Shown here piece after piece: positions 1 through 9,100 of a DNA stretch of 32,029 nucleotides (position 1 is its first letter; every line of letters begins with the position of its first letter). The stretch is from Candidatus Woesearchaeota archaeon. Lineage in GTDB: Archaea; Nanobdellota; Nanobdellia; Woesearchaeales; B72-G16. The stretch spans positions 1 through 32,029 of the forward strand of contig QMQO01000014.1 in the NCBI GenBank assembly GCA_003650545.1, read 5' to 3'. The translations under genes were made by a program, and so were the position numbers. The notes below the pieces were generated by a model. The model was not told where the DNA came from and ran no database searches. It was given only the letters and a program-made list of their open reading frames with translations.

Positions 1-30
1 ATAAAAAGGCAAATAAAAATTTTAACAAAA

Positions 31-564
31 ATGGAAGAATACAGCTATGAATTAAAAATACCAAAAGAGCGTATTGCGGTCCTCATTGGTAAAAAAGGGG
101 AAGTCAAAAAGGAAATAGAAGATGCAACAGACACTAAGCTAGAAATAGACTCAAAAGAAGGCGATGTCACAATTCATGGCAAAGATTCTCTGAAAATATT
201 CGATACAAAACTTATCATCCAAGCGATAGGTCGTGGTTTTAATCCGGACGTTGCTATGCAACTATTAAAAATAGATAATACATTTGAATTAATCGATATC
301 TCGGAATATGCAAAAACAAAAAAAGCGCTAATAAGGCTGCGCGGAAGGATAATTGGTAAAGGGGGTCGCTCACGAGCTAATCTGGAACGTTTAACAGATA
401 CAAGTATCTGCATCTACGGGAAAACAGCAGGTATTATTGGCAGAGCCGAAGACGTCCTAACAGCAAGAAAAGCTGTTGAAAGCTTGTTAAAAGGTAGTCC
501 ACATTCCGTGGTATATAAATGGCTTGAGAAGCAACACATGAAAAAAATAATTGGAGAAACATAA
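31..564 (+). CDS. KH-domain RNA-binding protein, archaeal Dim2/Pno1-like
   Basis: The 177-residue protein carries two KH-type GxxG loops, GKKG at residues 20-23 and GKGG at 109-112. The second sits in the sequence RIIGKGGRSR, typical of the Dim2/Pno1/Krr1 family. In that family the protein binds the 3' region of small-subunit rRNA during ribosome maturation. It lies just upstream of the topoisomerase VI B gene on the same strand, a neighbourhood seen in many archaea, often with eIF1A and RIO kinase genes that would fall outside the window here. The start is the first ATG; there is no clear ribosome binding site and only 30 bases of upstream sequence are visible. Family assignment is strong; the exact role in rRNA maturation is inferred from homologues. 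Confidence 0.88.
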   Translation: MEEYSYELKIPKERIAVLIGKKGEVKKEIEDATDTKLEIDSKEGDVTIHGKDSLKIFDTKLIIQAIGRGFNPDVAMQLLKIDNTFELIDISEYAKTKKALIRLRGRIIGKGGRSRANLERLTDTSICIYGKTAGIIGRAEDVLTARKAVESLLKGSPHSVVYKWLEKQHMKKIIGET

Positions 565-598
565 ACTTTATTAACACAATACTTTCCAAGATGAAAAC

Positions 599-2263
599 AT
601 GGTTGAAAAAAAAATAACAAAAGAATCAGGACAAACAAAAGCGCATGAACTTGCAAAAAAGCAGCGAGAGATTGGAGTAGCTGAATTTTTTGCAAAAAAC
701 AGGCACCTTCTAGGATTCGATAATAAAAGAAAAGCATTGATGACAACAATAAAAGAAGCCGTTGATAATTCTTTAGATGCGTGTGAAGATGCGAAAGTGT
801 TGCCAGAAATAAGTGTAGAAGTAATTGATATGGGCAATGATCGCTTCCGCATTATTGTTGAAGACAATGGTCCCGGAATCCTTAAAAACCAAATTCCGAA
901 AATATTTGCAAAACTTCTTTATGGAAGCAAGTTTCATTCTTTAAAACAAAATCGAGGTCAACAGGGCATCGGTATCTCTGCTAGCGTAATGTATGCACAA
1001 CTTACTACAGGTAGACCTGCAAAAATAACATCGAAGATCGGCAAAAATAAGCCAGCCAATTACTATGAGTTGCACATAGATACACAAAAAAATGCCCCCG
1101 AGATTGTAAAAGAAGAAACGATTGAATGGGCAAAAGATCATGGAACCAAAATAGAGCTAGATATTGAAGCTACCTATCAAAAGGGTTCACAAAGCATCGA
1201 TGAGTATTTAAAACAGACCGCAATAGTAAATCCACATGCAACCATCATCTACACCAATCCCAGGGCTGAACAAATCATATTTCCGCGAGCAACCAACAAA
1301 CACCCTATCGAGTCAAAAGAGATCAAGCCACATCCATACGGAGTTGAACTAGGAATTCTAATTAAGATGCTTCAATGGTCCGAATCAAGAACATTGCAAA
1401 GCTTTCTCTCAAACGAATTCTCTAGAGTAAGCCCTGCTACCGCAAAACAGATCTGTGAAAATGCTGTCCTTCCAACAAATCTAAAACCCCAGCAACTTTC
1501 AAGGCAACAGGCAGAGCAACTTATAGAAGGTATCAAAAAGACAAAGATCATGGCCCCTCCAACAGACTGCATCAGTCCTATAGGTGCACAACAACTTGAG
1601 AAAGGTCTGAAAAAAGAGATTAATGCGGAATTCTTTGTATCAACAACAAGACCACCATCTGTTTATCGTGGCAACCCATTCGTAATAGAATGTGGTATTG
1701 CATACGGTGGTGAACTTCCTAAAGAAAACCAAGTTAAGGTTATGCGTTTTGCTAATAAAGTCCCCCTTTTGTTTCAACAAGGCGCCTGCGCAATCACCAA
1801 ATCTGTATCTACAACAAACTGGCGTTCCTATGGTTTAAGCCAGAGCCAGGGCAATCTTCCGATCGGTCCGGTTGTTATTTTAATTCATATGGCGTCTGTT
1901 TGGGTCCCTTTTACATCCGAAGCAAAGGAGGCTATTGCTCACTATCCTGAGATAATAAAAGAGATCAGATTAGCAATACAAGAATGTGGAAGAAAGCTAG
2001 CTAGTTATATCAGCAAGAAAAGGCGCGTTGGCGAAGAATTAAAGAAAAGGAGTTACATTGAAAAGTATATTCCTCATGTTGCAGAAGCGCTAACTGAGCT
2101 TCTCGAACTAAAAAAAACTGACGAACTAAATATTGAAAACTCACTTAAGAAATTACTTGAAAAAAAGCGAGGCAAGCTTGAGAAAGTCGAGATGGAAAAT
2201 ATTGAATATGATGAAGAATTTGCAAAGATAGGTAGAGAAAAAGAGGCTGAGTTAAATGAGTAA
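599..2263 (+). CDS. top6B: DNA topoisomerase VI subunit B (ATPase)
   Basis: This is the GHKL ATPase subunit of the A2B2 type IIB topoisomerase, which passes one duplex through another using ATP. The ATP-binding motifs are clear: the N box EAVDNSLD at residues 53-60, VEDNGPGI at 87-94 and the glycine-rich GQQGIGIS at 120-127. A transducer-like region follows, and the charged C-terminal tail is rich in Lys and Glu. The length of 554 residues fits the archaeal family. Its stop overlaps the start of the A-subunit gene by 8 bases, so the two subunits are almost certainly translated from one message, which would help keep them in 1:1 ratio. The ATG start lies about 34 bases after the KH gene. Confidence 0.97.
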   Translation: MVEKKITKESGQTKAHELAKKQREIGVAEFFAKNRHLLGFDNKRKALMTTIKEAVDNSLDACEDAKVLPEISVEVIDMGNDRFRIIVEDNGPGILKNQIPKIFAKLLYGSKFHSLKQNRGQQGIGISASVMYAQLTTGRPAKITSKIGKNKPANYYELHIDTQKNAPEIVKEETIEWAKDHGTKIELDIEATYQKGSQSIDEYLKQTAIVNPHATIIYTNPRAEQIIFPRATNKHPIESKEIKPHPYGVELGILIKMLQWSESRTLQSFLSNEFSRVSPATAKQICENAVLPTNLKPQQLSRQQAEQLIEGIKKTKIMAPPTDCISPIGAQQLEKGLKKEINAEFFVSTTRPPSVYRGNPFVIECGIAYGGELPKENQVKVMRFANKVPLLFQQGACAITKSVSTTNWRSYGLSQSQGNLPIGPVVILIHMASVWVPFTSEAKEAIAHYPEIIKEIRLAIQECGRKLASYISKKRRVGEELKKRSYIEKYIPHVAEALTELLELKKTDELNIENSLKKLLEKKRGKLEKVEMENIEYDEEFAKIGREKEAELNE

Positions 2264-3386
2264 GAGGAAAAAAGATACTAAAGAGAAGCTAGTCGCTTTA
2301 AGTGATCAAAGGGTTATGAAAGAAATTAAAAATATAGCAAATGAAATATATACTAAAATTATAAAGATAAAGGCCCCCGAAATAAGAATACCCCTTCGTT
2401 CTCTGACAAACGTTAGGTACGATCCAAAAGACGGATATTTTGAACTCCTAGGTAAGATGAAAGGTAGAACTTTAACAGCATCAACGATAAAAACCTTTGC
2501 CCAGAGTTTAAGAATGATGTCTTTAAGCAAAGAATTGATTACATCGAACGATACTGCAACAAAGAGGGAAGCATACTACATAAGTAAGAATTGGGGAGAT
2601 GCTAAATTCAAAGAACAGTCTGATTCTGATTCTGTTATGGATGATATAGAAGCTATGATGAGGGTTAATAGAGAGAAAATGGGTTTTGTACCGGGTGAGC
2701 ATGGTGGCGCTGTTGCAGGAAAACTAACCGTTATTGATAGAGACTTTGACACAGGTAAGGAAGTAAGAATAGACTGCACAAAATTTGGTTCGGGAGCATA
2801 CTCTGTTCCCAGCACTGTTGAACACCTAAAATTTGACACAAAAGCAAAATTCATTTTAGCTATTGAGACGCAAGGTATGTTCGAACGTTTAAATAAACAC
2901 AATTACTGGAAAAAAACCAATTGTATTCTTGTAAGTATGGGTGGAGTACCAACGAGAGCGTGTAGGAGGTTTATGAGAAAATTATCTGACGAGAAAAAGA
3001 TTCCAGTTTACGTTTTTACAGATGGTGACCCTTACGGTTGGCTAAACATCTACAGAACATTAAAAGTTGGTTCTGGTAACGCGGCTCATATAAACGAGTT
3101 CTTCTGTGTACCAAAAGCTAAGTTCTGGGGTATAACAGCAAAAGACATACTTGAGTATAAATTACCAACTCACCCACTAAAGGATGTCGATATCAAAAGG
3201 ATCAAGGATGGTATAAAGAACGATCCATTTGTTCAGCACCATAAACAATGGCAAAAATGTTTGAAAGATCTAATCAAGCTGAAGAAAAGGGCTGAGCAAC
3301 AGGCATTAGCCAAGCACGGTCTTAATTTTGTAATAAGTAACTATCTACCCGAAAAGTTGGAGAATCCTAAATTGTGGCTTCCTTAG
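2256..3386 (+). CDS. top6A: DNA topoisomerase VI subunit A (Spo11-like, cleaving)
   Basis: This subunit makes the double-strand break. The winged-helix catalytic motif KREAYYISKNW places the active tyrosine at about residue 108, the second of the Tyr pair. The TOPRIM domain follows, with its glutamate in FILAIETQGMF and the acidic pair in VFTDGDPYGW, which bind metal. The length of 376 residues is normal. The start overlaps the B-subunit stop by 8 bases. The 3' end overlaps the convergent iscU gene by 20 bases, so the last six codons and stop are shared with the opposite strand. Confidence 0.97.
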   Translation: MSKRKKDTKEKLVALSDQRVMKEIKNIANEIYTKIIKIKAPEIRIPLRSLTNVRYDPKDGYFELLGKMKGRTLTASTIKTFAQSLRMMSLSKELITSNDTATKREAYYISKNWGDAKFKEQSDSDSVMDDIEAMMRVNREKMGFVPGEHGGAVAGKLTVIDRDFDTGKEVRIDCTKFGSGAYSVPSTVEHLKFDTKAKFILAIETQGMFERLNKHNYWKKTNCILVSMGGVPTRACRRFMRKLSDEKKIPVYVFTDGDPYGWLNIYRTLKVGSGNAAHINEFFCVPKAKFWGITAKDILEYKLPTHPLKDVDIKRIKDGIKNDPFVQHHKQWQKCLKDLIKLKKRAEQQALAKHGLNFVISNYLPEKLENPKLWLP

Positions 3387-3741
3387 ACCGGTAGTCCTCA
3401 ATAGCCTTCTTGAGCGCATCAACAGCTAATATGGAACAATGCATTTTCATAGAAGGCAAGCCACCTAATTCTTTTGCAACATCGTCTTTTGTGATCTTCA
3501 ACGCCTCCTCAATCGTCTTACCCTTAACCAAAGTAGTTAAAACTGAGCTTGTTGCAATTGCAGCCACACAGCCATAAGTTTCCCAAGATATATCCTTAAT
3601 CATACCATTTTCAACATAAACATACATTTTCATCACATCTCCACACGTTGGGTTACCCACTTCTCCTATCCCATTCGCGTTTTTTAATTTTCCTTGATTT
3701 TTTGGATGTTTAAAGTGCTTCATAACCCGCTCGGTATACAT
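3367..3741 (-). CDS. iscU: Iron-sulfur cluster scaffold protein IscU/NifU N-terminal family
   Basis: This small scaffold receives sulfur from IscS and assembles Fe-S clusters. All three conserved cysteines are present: C33 in NPTCGD, C58 in YGCVAA and C102 in MHCSIL; the neighbouring D35 is the usual ligand-modulating aspartate. At 124 residues it is a full-length stand-alone IscU. The start ATG follows a GGTGA ribosome binding site at suitable spacing. It is on the same strand as iscS, 101 bases further downstream in transcription direction, so the genes may share a transcript or use a separate weak promoter in the AT-rich gap. The 3' end overlaps topoisomerase VI A convergently. Confidence 0.96.
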   Translation of the reverse strand: MYTERVMKHFKHPKNQGKLKNANGIGEVGNPTCGDVMKMYVYVENGMIKDISWETYGCVAAIATSSVLTTLVKGKTIEEALKITKDDVAKELGGLPSMKMHCSILAVDALKKAIEDYRSKEATI

Positions 3742-3842
3742 AATTTCACCAAATATAATTCTAAATTTTTTTTAATTTAATACTTCTTTTCATTTTAATT
3801 GAGCGATTGTAAAATTAAAAAATTTGAAGATTTATTTCAAAC

Positions 3843-4997
3843 TTATATCTTCTTATATAACGGACTCATCTTCCGAAGATTAGCAACAACCTCTATCAAA
3901 TTCTCAATAAAATAGTCTATCTCTTTCTTTGTTGTAAACTTACTCAAGGTTATTCTGATCGAACCATGGCTTTCTTCTTTCTTGCGCCCCATCGCTAACA
4001 GAACGTGGCTTGGCTTTAAACTTTTAGAGCTGCATGCACTTCCTGTACTAACTGCTATTCCTTTCTCATCCAAAGCAAACAATATGGCTTCTCCTTCAAC
4101 ATTATCAATTGTAAAATGTGCGTTGTTACAAAGTCGATTATTTCGAGGCCCGTTTAAAGTAGTTTTAGGAATTTTTGATAAAACTTTCTCAATCAAATAA
4201 TCTCTTAGCTCTTTCATTCTTTCAACGTCCTTCTCACTAGAAATCTCAACAGCTTTAGCAAAGCCGACTATTCCCGGAATATTCTCTGTTCCAGCTCGTA
4301 AACCTCGTTCATGACCGCCGCCATGCATAAATGGACAAACAAACAATCTTTTTTTAACATATATAGCACCTACGCCTTTTGGACCATGAATTTTATGGCC
4401 ACTTAAACTTGCCAGATCTAAATTATATTTATTTACATCTATAGGAACTTTTGTAAAACTTTGAACAACATCTGAATGAAATATAAGATTCCTACCCTTA
4501 CATATACCCCCTATCTTCTCCAGATCTTGTATCGTACCAACTTCATTATTAGCGTGTATCACAGACACCATCGCTGTTTTAGATGATATTGATTTTTTTA
4601 GTTGCTCCAAATTAATAAAACCGTCTTTATCAACATCTAGATAAGTCACTTTAAAACCGTTCTGCTCCAAAAACTTGCACGAATTCAAAACAGCAGGGTG
4701 TTCTATTTTGGTTGTAATCACATGATTTTTACCTCTACATTTTTCACAAAGTAAAAGCCCCTTTAATGCAATATTATCGGATTCAGTACCGCCTGAAGTA
4801 AAAACAATCTCATCAGGCTCTGCGTTTATCTTTTTGGCCAAAACACTGCGTGCATTCTCTAATGCTTCTTTCGTCTCTCTTCCAAAAACATGCAAACTAC
4901 TTGCGTTACCGTATTTTTCACTAAAATAAGGCTTCATAGCCTCTACAACCACAGGGTCAACTTTTGTTGTTGCACCATTATCCAAATAGACCCTCAT
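3843..4997 (-). CDS. iscS: Cysteine desulfurase IscS/NifS
   Basis: A PLP enzyme that removes sulfur from cysteine and passes it, as a persulfide, to IscU. The PLP lysine lies in SLSGHKIHGPKG (K202 counting from this start), the PLP-stacking histidine is in KIEHPAV, and the persulfide cysteine is in STGSACSSKS (C322). A start seven codons upstream exists in the frame, but I prefer this ATG: it gives the canonical N-terminus MRVYLDNGATT and overlaps the stop of the upstream regulator as ATGA, a normal translational coupling. Length is 384 residues. It forms a two-gene unit with that regulator, and iscU lies downstream. Confidence 0.96.
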   Translation of the reverse strand: MRVYLDNGATTKVDPVVVEAMKPYFSEKYGNASSLHVFGRETKEALENARSVLAKKINAEPDEIVFTSGGTESDNIALKGLLLCEKCRGKNHVITTKIEHPAVLNSCKFLEQNGFKVTYLDVDKDGFINLEQLKKSISSKTAMVSVIHANNEVGTIQDLEKIGGICKGRNLIFHSDVVQSFTKVPIDVNKYNLDLASLSGHKIHGPKGVGAIYVKKRLFVCPFMHGGGHERGLRAGTENIPGIVGFAKAVEISSEKDVERMKELRDYLIEKVLSKIPKTTLNGPRNNRLCNNAHFTIDNVEGEAILFALDEKGIAVSTGSACSSKSLKPSHVLLAMGRKKEESHGSIRITLSKFTTKKEIDYFIENLIEVVANLRKMSPLYKKI

Positions 4998-5362
4998 GTT
5001 TCTAACCTCTCTAAACAAACCTTACATTTCTCTGGAAGATCTTTAACATCATTTTTATGAATCTTACATACGATCTTTTTAATAGCACTTAATCTCATAA
5101 GCCTATTCATCTCACACATATATTTACCACCCTCCTTCAAAATCGCTCTTGCTGTTTTTTCAATTTCCATCTTGATATCTTTTGAGAACTGAACTTCTGT
5201 CGCACGTTTACCTTTCATGTATTGGCTAACTGCAGCTTCTGTTATACCCATTATTTTTGCAATTTCTCTTTGAGTGGCGCCATTGACAATCATAGCCTTA
5301 GCTAGCTCTTTTCTAATTGCTGGTAATACAAACCAAACCTCGATTTCCTGTGGCATCCTCAT
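4994..5362 (-). CDS. HTH regulator with C-terminal four-cysteine motif, candidate Fe-S sensor
   Basis: The 122-residue protein has an XRE-like helix-turn-helix at about residues 28-52 (ATQREIAKIMGITEAAVSQY), as in the archaeal predicted-regulator family COG2522. The C-terminal part carries four cysteines at 83, 99, 113 and 116, the last two as CKVC, which could hold an Fe-S cluster or zinc. Its stop overlaps the iscS start by 4 bases. A perfect 18-bp palindrome lies about 26 bases upstream of the start, at the predicted transcription start. Together these suggest an autoregulated, Fe-S-responsive repressor of sulfur mobilisation, an archaeal analogue of IscR. The fold is seen, the sensing role is inferred. 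An alternative start lies two codons later. Confidence 0.85.
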   Translation of the reverse strand: MRMPQEIEVWFVLPAIRKELAKAMIVNGATQREIAKIMGITEAAVSQYMKGKRATEVQFSKDIKMEIEKTARAILKEGGKYMCEMNRLMRLSAIKKIVCKIHKNDVKDLPEKCKVCLERLET

Positions 5363-5387
5363 TTTTTTTGCATCCTAATTTTAATAG

Positions 5388-5405
5388 ACTTAACAATAGT
5401 TAAGT
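5388..5405. promoter_or_regulatory. Perfect 18-bp palindrome, candidate operator of the HTH-iscS operon
   Basis: The sequence reads ACTTAAC-AATA-GTTAAGT, two perfect 7-base arms around a 4-base spacer. It lies between the HTH start codon and a minus-strand TATA element, about 23-30 bases downstream of that TATA, so it overlaps the expected transcription start. That is a typical place for an archaeal repressor site. Binding by the HTH protein is inferred. Confidence 0.55.
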
Positions 5406-5417
5406 TGAACTCTTTAG

Positions 5418-5427
5418 TATATTTAAA
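5418..5427 (-). promoter_or_regulatory. TATA element for the HTH-iscS operon
   Basis: On the minus strand this reads TTTAAATATA. It would give a start near 5395 and a leader of about 30 bases before the HTH start codon. Confidence 0.5.
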
Positions 5428-5490
5428 TCTTTTGAATTGGATTACAAATCTGAAAATTGTCCGACACCTTACAGTGGCTACAAAAATCTC

Positions 5491-5515
5491 TTTATAAATA
5501 GAAGCATTTATAAAT
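5491..5515 (+). promoter_or_regulatory. TATA elements for the TBP gene
   Basis: Two near-identical TATA-like words, TTTATAAATA at 5491-5500 and ATTTATAAAT at 5506-5515, precede the TBP gene. Either would give a short leader containing the strong GGGGGAG ribosome binding site at about 5549. Two TBP-binding words upstream of the TBP gene itself may allow self-limitation, which is inference. Confidence 0.6.
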
Positions 5516-5561
5516 GACCTATATTCCTTATAATCTAAATCGATTTTTGGGGGAGAATAAT

Positions 5562-6128
5562 ATGGCTGAAACAAAAAAAATAACTGTTGTTAATATCGTC
5601 GTTAGTACCTCTCTTGAGCACGACATTCCGTTAGAAAAGATGGCTGCAACGCTTAGTAATACTGAATATAATCCTGAACAATTCCCTGGTCTAGTGATTC
5701 GCATTAAAGATCCAAAAACATCAGCTTTAATCTTTAGCTCTGGTAAGGTAGTATGTACAGGTGCTCGTAACATCCAAGCTGTACATGACAGCATAAAGAA
5801 AATCATCAAGAGCCTTGAAAAAATTGGCATAAAGATCACAATAAAGCCTAAGATCACAATTCAGAATATCGTTGCAGCTGGTATGATCGGTATGGACCTC
5901 AACTTAAACGTGCTTGCTATGAAGCTTAAAAACACAGAATATGAGCCGGAACAGTTCCCTGGTTTAGTTTATAAGTTAAACATCGCAGGAAAGAAAGAAA
6001 ATTATAAAGCAACATTCTTACTCTTCAGCAACGGTAAAATAGTTTGTACTGGAACTAAAAGCGAGGAACAAGTCAAAGAAGCAGTGGACAAGCTTATTAT
6101 TAATTTAAAGAAAGTTAAACAGAAATAG
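5562..6128 (+). CDS. tbp: TATA-box binding protein (TBP)
   Basis: The 188-residue protein is the two-repeat saddle of TBP. The repeats align clearly: NTEYNPEQFPGLVIR and SSGKVVCTGA in the first half match NTEYEPEQFPGLVYK and SNGKIVCTGT in the second. TBP binds the promoter TATA element and recruits TFB and RNA polymerase. A longer frame opens at 5514, but the ATG at 5562 is chosen because it follows a strong GGGGGAG ribosome binding site and gives the usual N-terminus; the longer start would overlap the promoter. The mcm gene follows after 45 bases on the same strand. Confidence 0.97.
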   Translation: MAETKKITVVNIVVSTSLEHDIPLEKMAATLSNTEYNPEQFPGLVIRIKDPKTSALIFSSGKVVCTGARNIQAVHDSIKKIIKSLEKIGIKITIKPKITIQNIVAAGMIGMDLNLNVLAMKLKNTEYEPEQFPGLVYKLNIAGKKENYKATFLLFSNGKIVCTGTKSEEQVKEAVDKLIINLKKVKQK

Positions 6129-6143
6129 TTTTTTCTTTTTATT
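6129..6143 (+). terminator. T-rich tract after the TBP gene
   Basis: Immediately after the stop codon lies a run of six T, a C and five more T, typical of archaeal intrinsic termination. It may reduce, not abolish, read-through into mcm. Confidence 0.35.
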
Positions 6144-6173
6144 CAAATAAATTCTATTAAAAAGGGGGATTTT

Positions 6174-9100
6174 ATGGAAGCTACAGAACAAATAAACATA
6201 TTTCGCGAATTTTTTGATACTCATTATTATGCAGAACTTCTTGAAAATATTCGAAAAGGAAAGAATTTTATTATTGTCGATTTTGGCAAGTTAGCTAAAT
6301 TTAATCCTGAATTGGCAGAAAATTTGCTAGATCATCCAGAAGAAGTCACTAAAGCAGCAGAGCTAGCAATAGAGCAGTTCGATCTTCCACAAGAAACACA
6401 CAACTTCAGAATTCGCTTTTTTAATCTGCCAGAATCACAAAAAATCATGATACGAAATATTAGAAGTAAACATATTGGAAAACTTTTATGGATGGAAGGT
6501 ACTGTTCGTCAAAAATCTGATGTGAGGCCACAAGTCACAAATGCGCGTTTCGAATGTCCTAGCTGCGGCAACATAATTGCAGTACTACAACTTGATAAAA
6601 AATTTCGCGAACCCTCAACATGCGGATGTGGTCGCAAAGGTAAATTCCGCTTGCTTTCAAAGGAGTTAATAGATGCACAAGGCCTCACAATAGAAGAAGC
6701 TCCAGAAGATCTAGAAGGTGGTGAACAACCAAAAAGAATTCAGGTGTTGCTTAAGGAAGATCTAGTTAGTCCTATAACCGAAAAAAAAACAAACCCTGGA
6801 AGTAAAATTAGACTTATTGGTATAATAAAAGAAGTTCCTATATCTGCACGCGATGGAGGCCAGCTTACTAGATTTGACTTAATTATCGAAGGCAACAATA
6901 TCGAAGCCGTACAAGAAGATTTCACGCAGATAGAGATAACAGACGAAGAAGTGCAAGAACTACTAAAAATTTCAAAAGATCCAAAACTTTATGAAAACTT
7001 GATCGAATCTATTGCCCCCTCAATCTATGGTCTTGAACGAATTAAAGAAGCTTTGCTTTTACAAATGGTTGGCGGTGTTAGAAAAGTCAGAAGTGATGGT
7101 GTTGTAACCCGTGGTGACATGCACATACTGCTAATGGGAGACCCTGGTGCAGCTAAATCCCAGATGTTAAAAAGGGTAGCAGACGTTGCGCCAAAAGCTC
7201 GCTTTGTCTCAGGTAAAGGCGCTTCTGGCGCAGGTTTAACAGCGGCAGTTGTTCGCGATGAATTCATCTCTGGTTGGAGTCTTGAAGCTGGTGCCCTTGT
7301 ACTAGCTAATAAAGGGATTTGTTGCACTACAGAAGATTCCGAGTTTATTTTAGAAAATGGAAAGAAAATATCATTTAAAAAGTTATTTGAATCTGAAATG
7401 AGATCTATAATTTATCCAAAATTCAAAATTCTTGCTCTCAACAATAAAACACTTAAAATTGAGCCATTCGAAATAAAAAAAGCTTTCAAAATTAAAAATA
7501 ATAAAAAAGTATATAAGATTCGAACGAGAACTGGTAGAGAGCTCAATTTAACAGAGGACAATGAAGTTTTAGTTTGCCAAAACTCGAAATTGATCTGGAA
7601 ACCTATCAGGCAGGTTAATAAAGGATCATATATTGCGGTTCCAAAAAAGATCACAATAAATAAAACAGATTCGTACTCTAAAGAGTTTGCTTATATGTGC
7701 GGACTAGTTGCATCTGAAAATCATATGAAAATTAATTCTAAAAATATACAAGCTGGCAATATATCGACAAATAAAAAGACGAAAATAGATATAATCAAAG
7801 ATAAAAAAAACGCTTCAAAGAAAAGCATATATGATGCTCTCGATTCAAAAGATTTCGCTAAAAAACTTATTTTATTTGGCATTCAAACAGAGAATATATC
7901 TACAAAATCTTTACTTGACAATAAGATTCTGACATATTCTGATGAAACAATCTCAAGTTTCTTAAAAGGAATATTCGATGGAGGAAGCTTTATTAACCTA
8001 AATCCTCTTAAAATAACTCTTGTTGCGAAAGTAGAAAAAAATGCTAGATTGTTTCAAGAACTTCTGGTTAGGCTAGGGATCATTTCGTCTGTTAAGAGAT
8101 CTGCTAAGTCATGGTATTGTGAAATCAGAGGTGCAACAAATTGCCTGAAATTCTTTAAAAAAATCGGCACAAACAATGACAACAAGTTTAAAAAACTTAC
8201 AAAAATAAATCTCAAAGAAGTTAAAGAAGGAATAGATGTTTTACCAGAACATCAAAGATTCTTTAAAGAAATAATTAAAAAACATTGTAAGAAATTAGGA
8301 AAAGCGAAACAGAGATATTTTTGGAATCGTGCTAAAAAAGGTATGGCCTTTTCTAAATATGAGCTTGCACAATTAAATAAATTGTTAGAAGATGGGTATA
8401 TAGCTAAGCATGTTGAAAGCGATATACTTTGGGATAAAATAGCATCAATTAGAGAAATCAAAGCAGAATATGTATATGATTTTACTATGAAAAAAACAAA
8501 CAATTTTATTGCAAATAACATCATAATGCATAATTGTATAGACGAAATTGACAAAATGTCTCAAGAGGATACTAGTGCTATGCATGAAGCGTTAGAAGGA
8601 CAAACTGTAACTATCAGTAAGGCAAATATCCAAGCAACATTGAGAGCAGAGACAACAGTGCTTGCTGCAGCCAACCCCAAATTCGGTAGATTTGATCCAT
8701 ATGACATTCCCGCCAAGCAAATTAATCTTCCTCCAACACTAATAAACAGATTTGATCTACTTTTTCCGATAAAGGATACACCTGATGAAGTTAAAGACAG
8801 AAAGCTTGCAACCCATATTTTAGCATTACATCAAGATCCTAAAATGGACGAACCCAAAATTAGCACAAAACTTCTACGGAAATATATAATCTATGCAAAA
8901 CAAAATGTATTTCCAAAATTAACAGATGCTGCTATTGAAGAAATTAAGAATTATTATGTAGAAATCCGCAACAAAGAAACTGGTGAAGCTGGTCTTAAAT
9001 CCGTTCCACTTACTGCAAGACAACTCGAAGCTTTGGTTAGAATGACAGAAGCAAATGCTAGGTTGCGTCTTTCACAGGAAGCAACAAGACAAGATGCTAA

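Noticed and set aside
3742-3842. Second copy of the 18-bp palindrome upstream of iscU
   Set aside because: No CTTAAC/GTTAAG dyad is present in this gap.
4998-5018. IscS start seven codons upstream
   Set aside because: The ATG at 4997 gives the canonical N-terminus and an ATGA overlap with the preceding gene.
5514-5561. Longer TBP start at the upstream ATG
   Set aside because: It would overlap the TATA elements and has no ribosome binding site; the ATG at 5562 has a strong one.
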